DNA of 9,344 bases from Sphingobacteriales bacterium (GTDB lineage: Bacteria; Bacteroidota; Bacteroidia; Chitinophagales; Chitinophagaceae): the NCBI GenBank assembly GCA_024640385.1, contig JAHEFC010000138.1, forward strand, positions 1 to 9,344, given 5' to 3'. Below are positions 6,927 through 9,344 of the stretch, one piece after another; position 1 is the first letter of the stretch, and the number at the start of each line of letters is the position of its first letter. Made by a program: the position numbers and the translations under genes. The notes under the pieces were generated by a model, which was not told the DNA's origin, did no database searches, and saw only the letters and a program-made list of their open reading frames with translations.

Positions 6927-6934
6927 CAAATATA
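6927..6934 (-). promoter_or_regulatory. TAnnTTTG promoter box (TATATTTG) for the candidate RNA or radA
   Basis: The minus strand reads TATATTTG, an exact match to the Bacteroidota -7 element. A TTTTTG lies upstream at 6951-6956 with a 16-nt spacer, somewhat shorter than the usual distance to the -33 box. The following DNA leads straight into the structured region and its terminator. Confidence 0.45.
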
Positions 6935-7031
6935 AGAATCTTCGACGCTCCAAAAACGAGAATTGACAATTTGACTTTCCAAAAAAACCGTTGAAAATGG
7001 GTCATGTCAAAAAGACGCTAATTTTGACCTT

Positions 7032-7066
7032 TTTGAAGAATGGAGATCAATTTGCAGGGATATTTG
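7032..7066 (+). promoter_or_regulatory. Weak promoter candidate for the metallopeptidase gene
   Basis: TTTG at 7032-7035 and GATATTTG at 7059-7066 resemble the -33 and -7 elements, with one mismatch in the -7 box and a rather long 23-nt spacer. The start codon is 22 nt beyond. The TTTG overlaps one arm of an inverted repeat (TCAAAAAG at 7007-7014 with CTTTTTGA at 7029-7036). Confidence 0.25.
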
Positions 7067-7088
7067 TAATATTAAAAAAACAAGGGAA

Positions 7089-7775
7089 ATGAGTTCAATT
7101 TATCTGGTTTCGTTGATTTTTGTAGGCATCAGTATGCTGGTTTCGATGCGCCTGAAAAGCAAGTTCAACCAGTACAGCCATATCTTCCTGGCGTCCGGGA
7201 TGTCAGGGAAGGAGGTTGCCGAGCGTATGCTTAAAGAAAATGGTATATATGATGTGCAGGTGACCTCCGTCCAGGGGTTCCTGTCAGACCACTATAATCC
7301 CATGAACAAGACGGTTAACCTGAGCCCTGAGGTTTATGAGGGCCGGCATATCGCTGCTGCGGCCGTAGCTGCCCATGAATGCGGCCATGCCGTTCAGCAT
7401 GCCACAGCCTATACCTGGCTGATGCTTAGGAGCAGGCTGGTGCCGGTGGTCCAGTTCAGCTCCATGATGGTCCAGTGGATCCTTTTAGCGGGAATCCTGC
7501 TGATCAACGTATTTCCGTCATTATTGCTGGTAGGTATCGGACTTTTCGCCATGACCACCGTTTTCAGTATCATTACCCTCCCTGTTGAATTTGACGCCTC
7601 CCGCCGGGCCCTGGTTTGGCTCCAAAATACAGGAATAACTACGGCTACGGAGTTTCCCAAGGCCAAAGATGCCCTGAAATGGGCCGCCGCTACCTATGTG
7701 GTTGCCGCTTTGGCATCGCTGGTTACCCTTGTGCAGTATATTCTCATTTTTCTGGGTGGAAGGAGCCGGAACTGA
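7089..7775 (+). CDS. Membrane zinc metallopeptidase, YugP family
   Basis: A 228-residue integral membrane protein of the Zn_peptidase_2 (YugP) family. An N-terminal membrane segment (about 2-19) is followed by a conserved region, about 37-82 (SGMSGKEVAERMLKENGI, then LSDHYNP and VNLSPEVYEG). The zinc site is HECGH (96-100) within AAAVAAHECGHAVQHA, with the probable third ligand Glu168 in LPVEFDASRRAL. Two or more hydrophobic segments (about 115-165) and a C-terminal one (about 201-222) anchor it. Length and motif order are normal for the family. Substrates are unknown; by analogy with HtpX/M48 peptidases a role in membrane protein quality control is possible, but that is inference. AAGGGA lies just before the ATG, close for a Shine-Dalgarno. 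Its TGA stop lies inside a 44-bp repeat. Confidence 0.92.
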   Translation: MSSIYLVSLIFVGISMLVSMRLKSKFNQYSHIFLASGMSGKEVAERMLKENGIYDVQVTSVQGFLSDHYNPMNKTVNLSPEVYEGRHIAAAAVAAHECGHAVQHATAYTWLMLRSRLVPVVQFSSMMVQWILLAGILLINVFPSLLLVGIGLFAMTTVFSIITLPVEFDASRRALVWLQNTGITTATEFPKAKDALKWAAATYVVAALASLVTLVQYILIFLGGRSRN

Positions 7776-7815
7776 TTAGTGTGGTAGCCGGTTAATGTGT
7801 TAGCCGGTTAGTGCA
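7772..7815 (+). repeat. Left copy of 44-bp inverted repeat, starting at the metallopeptidase stop codon
   Basis: This sequence matches the reverse complement of 8596-8639 at 42 of 44 positions (differences at 7784 and 7795). It begins CTGATTAGTGTG, with the metallopeptidase TGA as bases 2-4. Inside are two identical 10-mers, TAGCCGGTTA, at 7785-7794 and 7801-7810. In the sense RNA these pair with each other over all 10 positions (two G-U), with a 6-nt loop. The antisense strand would have A-C mismatches instead, so the fold favours the sense strand of the upstream gene. Confidence 0.9.
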
Positions 7816-7830
7816 ATAGATAAATAAGTA

Positions 7831-7855
7831 AGAGCCCCGGGAAGGGGCTCTTTTT
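7831..7855 (+). terminator. Intrinsic terminator after the metallopeptidase gene
   Basis: AGAGCCCC (7831-7838), loop GGGAA, GGGGCTCT (7844-7851), then TTTT to 7855. The perfect 8-bp GC-rich stem and T-run fit a plus-strand terminator 55 nt after the metallopeptidase stop. On the minus strand the stem is followed by TACTTATTT, so it may also weakly terminate the convergent SUKH gene. Confidence 0.85.
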
Positions 7856-7927
7856 ATGCAGAATCCGGTAAAACCTGGTTTCTGGGGAGACAGATCTATT
7901 TTTGTTCAGTCGGATTCCGATGTCCGT

Positions 7928-8560
7928 TTATGTCAATTCGATCGTTTGCCGCCAAACTAAAGCTTTCGAACAATTTGGGTCAATACCACTTGTTTTGTTT
8001 TCACAAAAAGGCAGCCATTGCCAATCTTCACCACCCACGCATCCTAATTGGGTCCAATTGGCCAGAAGTTCAGAAAAGGAGTTTGCCATGACGTATCCAT
8101 GTCCTTCACCGTCGTCATGGCTCAGGTAAATGATTTTACCATAGGTGTCGGGTGAAAGGTCAATGGAAATATAATCACCATTTCCAACTTCCTGAAAAAC
8201 GAACTTGTTATGCCAAACCTTGTCATATTCGTTATCCGGATCCTGAAAAACTTCACTGATCCATTCGTCTTTATCCAGGTTGAAATCTATAATTAAGTCC
8301 ATTCCCCAATGAAGTTCGCCGCGAAAGATCTCTTTAAGGTCATATGGCAGTATAAAATCTCTAGGAAGAAACCACTTGAACTCACAATGAGAACACAAAG
8401 TCAATAAGACATTTTTGAATTCAGCAGGTATCATGTAATTCAGTTGCTGTTCAATATCATAAACATCGTCGTACTGCGCTGGTGATTCAAAAATCAATGG
8501 TCTTGCGTCGCCACCTGGCTTTTCTATCTTCTGTAAAATTTTTAGAAGTTTCTCCTGCAT
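7928..8560 (-). CDS. SUKH (SMI1/KNR4) family protein
   Basis: A 210-residue cytosolic protein with no signal peptide or membrane segment. The SUKH signs are IEQQLNYMIPAEFKNVLLTL (about 36-55), the strand region KFVFQEVGNGDYISIDLSPD (about 119-138), KIIYLSHDDGEGHGYVMANSF (about 142-162), and the closing FSELLANWTQLGCVGGEDW (about 162-180). SUKH proteins are often immunity proteins against polymorphic or contact-dependent toxins, but others have unrelated roles. No toxin gene is adjacent, so immunity is only a possibility. I chose the ATG at 8560; a TTG at 8566 adds two residues. It lies between two convergent housekeeping genes and is bracketed by the 44-bp inverted repeat. Spot counts give about 30-35% GC in two 60-base lines of this gene, against 62% and 52% in lines of the metallopeptidase and RNase genes, consistent with acquisition from elsewhere. 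Confidence 0.82.
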   Translation of the reverse strand: MQEKLLKILQKIEKPGGDARPLIFESPAQYDDVYDIEQQLNYMIPAEFKNVLLTLCSHCEFKWFLPRDFILPYDLKEIFRGELHWGMDLIIDFNLDKDEWISEVFQDPDNEYDKVWHNKFVFQEVGNGDYISIDLSPDTYGKIIYLSHDDGEGHGYVMANSFSELLANWTQLGCVGGEDWQWLPFCENKTSGIDPNCSKALVWRQTIELT

Positions 8561-8599
8561 GGCCAAATAAAATGATCTCTATCACACTTATCTCCTGCA
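8551..8599 (-). repeat. 9-bp direct repeat around the SUKH start
   Basis: TCTCCTGCA occurs at 8551-8559 and again at 8591-8599, 40 bp apart. The first copy is the start of the SUKH coding sequence; the second overlaps the inner end of the right 44-bp repeat. The stretch between also has a partial echo of the 44-bp repeat (8579-8592, minus GATAAGTGTGATAG versus GATTAGTGTGATAG). Confidence 0.6.
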
Positions 8600-8639
8600 C
8601 TAACCGGCTAACACACTAACCGGCTATCACACTAATCAG
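8596..8639 (-). repeat. Right copy of 44-bp inverted repeat, starting at the RNase stop codon
   Basis: Read on the minus strand it begins CTGATTAGTGTG, with the RNase TGA stop as bases 2-4, exactly as the left copy begins at the metallopeptidase stop. The 10-mers lie at 8626-8617 and 8610-8601, with a GTGTGT loop. It is in the sense direction of the RNase gene and also covers the upstream region of the SUKH gene. No target-site duplication is visible outside the two copies. Confidence 0.9.
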
Positions 8640-9344
8640 AGTTTGATCTCTTCGCCGTTATTATCGTAGAAATGGAACTCGGTAAGATGGTAAGTATTGT
8701 TGGCTTTTATTTCAAGTTTGAGCTTGTACTTCCAGCTCCACTTGCGGCGGATATTGAAGAATATTCCTTTTGTCAGGTAGGCATGCATGATAGGATGCAC
8801 AGCCACTACCAGTGTTTTGTGTTTTTGCATAGTGAGATAGCTGATGTTCTTTTCTATCTCATCTTCCAATATCAATGCAGAGGAGATCTTGCCGGTTCCC
8901 TGGCAGGATGGGCACATCTCCTGGGTGTTGATGGTCATCTCCGGCTTCATCCGCTGACGGGTGATCTGCATCAGTCCGAATTTGGAAATGGGCAGCACGG
9001 CGTGTTTAGACCTGTCTGTTTTCATGAACCCTTCCATAGCCTCCACAAGCTTGCGCTTGTTTTCTGGGAATTTCATATCGATGAAATCCACCACGATGAT
9101 ACCGCCGATATCACGCAGCCTTAACTGGCGGGCGATCTCTTCGGCTGCTTCCAGGTTGGTCTGCAAAGCATTTTCTTCCTGGTTATTGCCTACACTTTTA
9201 TATCCGCTGTTCACATCGATCACATGCAGGGCTTCGGTATGTTCAATGATCAGGTAGGCCCCGCTGGGCAGGTTCACTGTTTTACCGAATGCAGCCTTCA
9301 CCTGCTTGGTGATGCCGAAATGGTCAAAGATGGGAGCCCCGTTA
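8636..9344 (-). CDS. rng: Ribonuclease E/G family endoribonuclease, N-terminus outside window
   Basis: The frame stays open to the right edge, giving 235 complete residues of the C-terminal part; no true start is in the window, and the GTG at 9301 is internal. The protein cleaves single-stranded AU-rich RNA in mRNA decay and rRNA maturation. Visible signatures are APIFDHFGITKQVKAAFGK, then SGAYLIIEHTEALHVIDVNSG containing the first catalytic Asp and the conserved Asn, then GGIIVVDFIDMK with the second catalytic Asp. MCPSCQGTGK is the zinc-link CPxC motif of RNase E/G. After it the protein continues for about 85 residues, without the long disordered scaffold of enterobacterial RNase E, so RNase G-like is the better label. 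The S1 and 5'-sensor regions lie beyond 9344. The stop lies in the 44-bp repeat. Confidence 0.93.
   Translation of the reverse strand, partial: NGAPIFDHFGITKQVKAAFGKTVNLPSGAYLIIEHTEALHVIDVNSGYKSVGNNQEENALQTNLEAAEEIARQLRLRDIGGIIVVDFIDMKFPENKRKLVEAMEGFMKTDRSKHAVLPISKFGLMQITRQRMKPEMTINTQEMCPSCQGTGKISSALILEDEIEKNISYLTMQKHKTLVVAVHPIMHAYLTKGIFFNIRRKWSWKYKLKLEIKANNTYHLTEFHFYDNNGEEIKL

Larger units (their letters stand above)
6655..7088. other. AT-rich divergent intergenic region between radA and the metallopeptidase gene
   Basis: This 434-bp region has no credible protein gene. It contains, from left to right: the radA leader, with a weak TAnnTTTG-like box (TGATTTTG, minus, 6731-6724); a strong minus-strand terminator (6763-6789); a structured stretch with three mutually complementary GAGGG/CCCTC blocks (6859-6908); a minus-strand TAnnTTTG box (6927-6934); and inverted repeats near a plus-strand promoter candidate (7006-7066). 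The 63-codon minus frame at 6706-6897 starts with TTG, crosses the terminator and has no recognisable features. Confidence 0.7.

Noticed and set aside
7928..8560. Confident toxin-immunity assignment for the SUKH gene
   Set aside because: There is no toxin, secretion or polymorphic repeat gene beside it; the SUKH fold alone does not prove an immunity role.
7772..8639. Insertion sequence or transposon bounded by the 44-bp repeats
   Set aside because: No transposase gene lies inside and no target-site duplication is visible outside; kept only as a possible cassette or invertible unit.
9257..9301. Start of the RNase gene at the GTG at 9301
   Set aside because: The frame and family-conserved sequence (DHFGITKQ) continue upstream to the window edge, so this codon is internal.

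Overview
The window looks like chromosomal DNA of a member of the Bacteroidota, probably near the Chitinophagaceae. The reasons are a type II lipoprotein with a C-terminal anchor-Q style PDMGSYE ending, a RicT with the Cys-rich N-terminus seen in this phylum, several TAnnTTTG (-7) promoter-like boxes, few Shine-Dalgarno sequences, and small intergenic palindromic repeats. The family-level placement is inference; the phylum is fairly safe.

Layout. From 6654 down to the left edge, six genes are read on the minus strand: radA (recombination mediator), comF (phosphoribosyltransferase-like, starting within the radA stop codon), a large right-handed beta-helix lipoprotein, an exported glutathione-peroxidase-like protein, holB (DNA polymerase III delta' subunit) and ricT (PSP1 family, its C-terminus cut by the window edge). 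Spacing is tight for radA-comF (1-bp overlap) and comF-lipoprotein (33 nt). It then loosens to 67-98 nt, with a promoter-like box or hairpin in each later gap. I therefore read this as one cluster made of two or more transcription units.

A 434-bp AT-rich region (6655-7088) separates radA from a divergent plus-strand membrane zinc metallopeptidase of the YugP family. It carries a minus-strand TAnnTTTG box followed about 140 nt later by a strong intrinsic terminator with no credible ORF between them. That arrangement suggests a small RNA (6S-like or other) or a radA leader with attenuation.

The right end holds a SUKH/SMI1-KNR4 gene (minus) lying between two convergent housekeeping genes, the metallopeptidase (plus) and an RNase E/G gene (minus, N-terminus outside the window). 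A 44-bp inverted repeat (42/44 identical) flanks the SUKH gene. Each copy begins at the TGA stop codon of the neighbouring housekeeping gene and encodes two tandem 10-nt units that can fold on each other in the sense RNA using G-U wobbles. The SUKH gene is visibly more AT-rich than its neighbours. This is the most unusual part of the window: a stop-codon-linked repeat that could be a 3'-UTR element, the terminal repeats of a small cassette, or recombination sites of an invertible segment.

No CRISPR array, tRNA, rRNA, transposase or prophage gene was seen.
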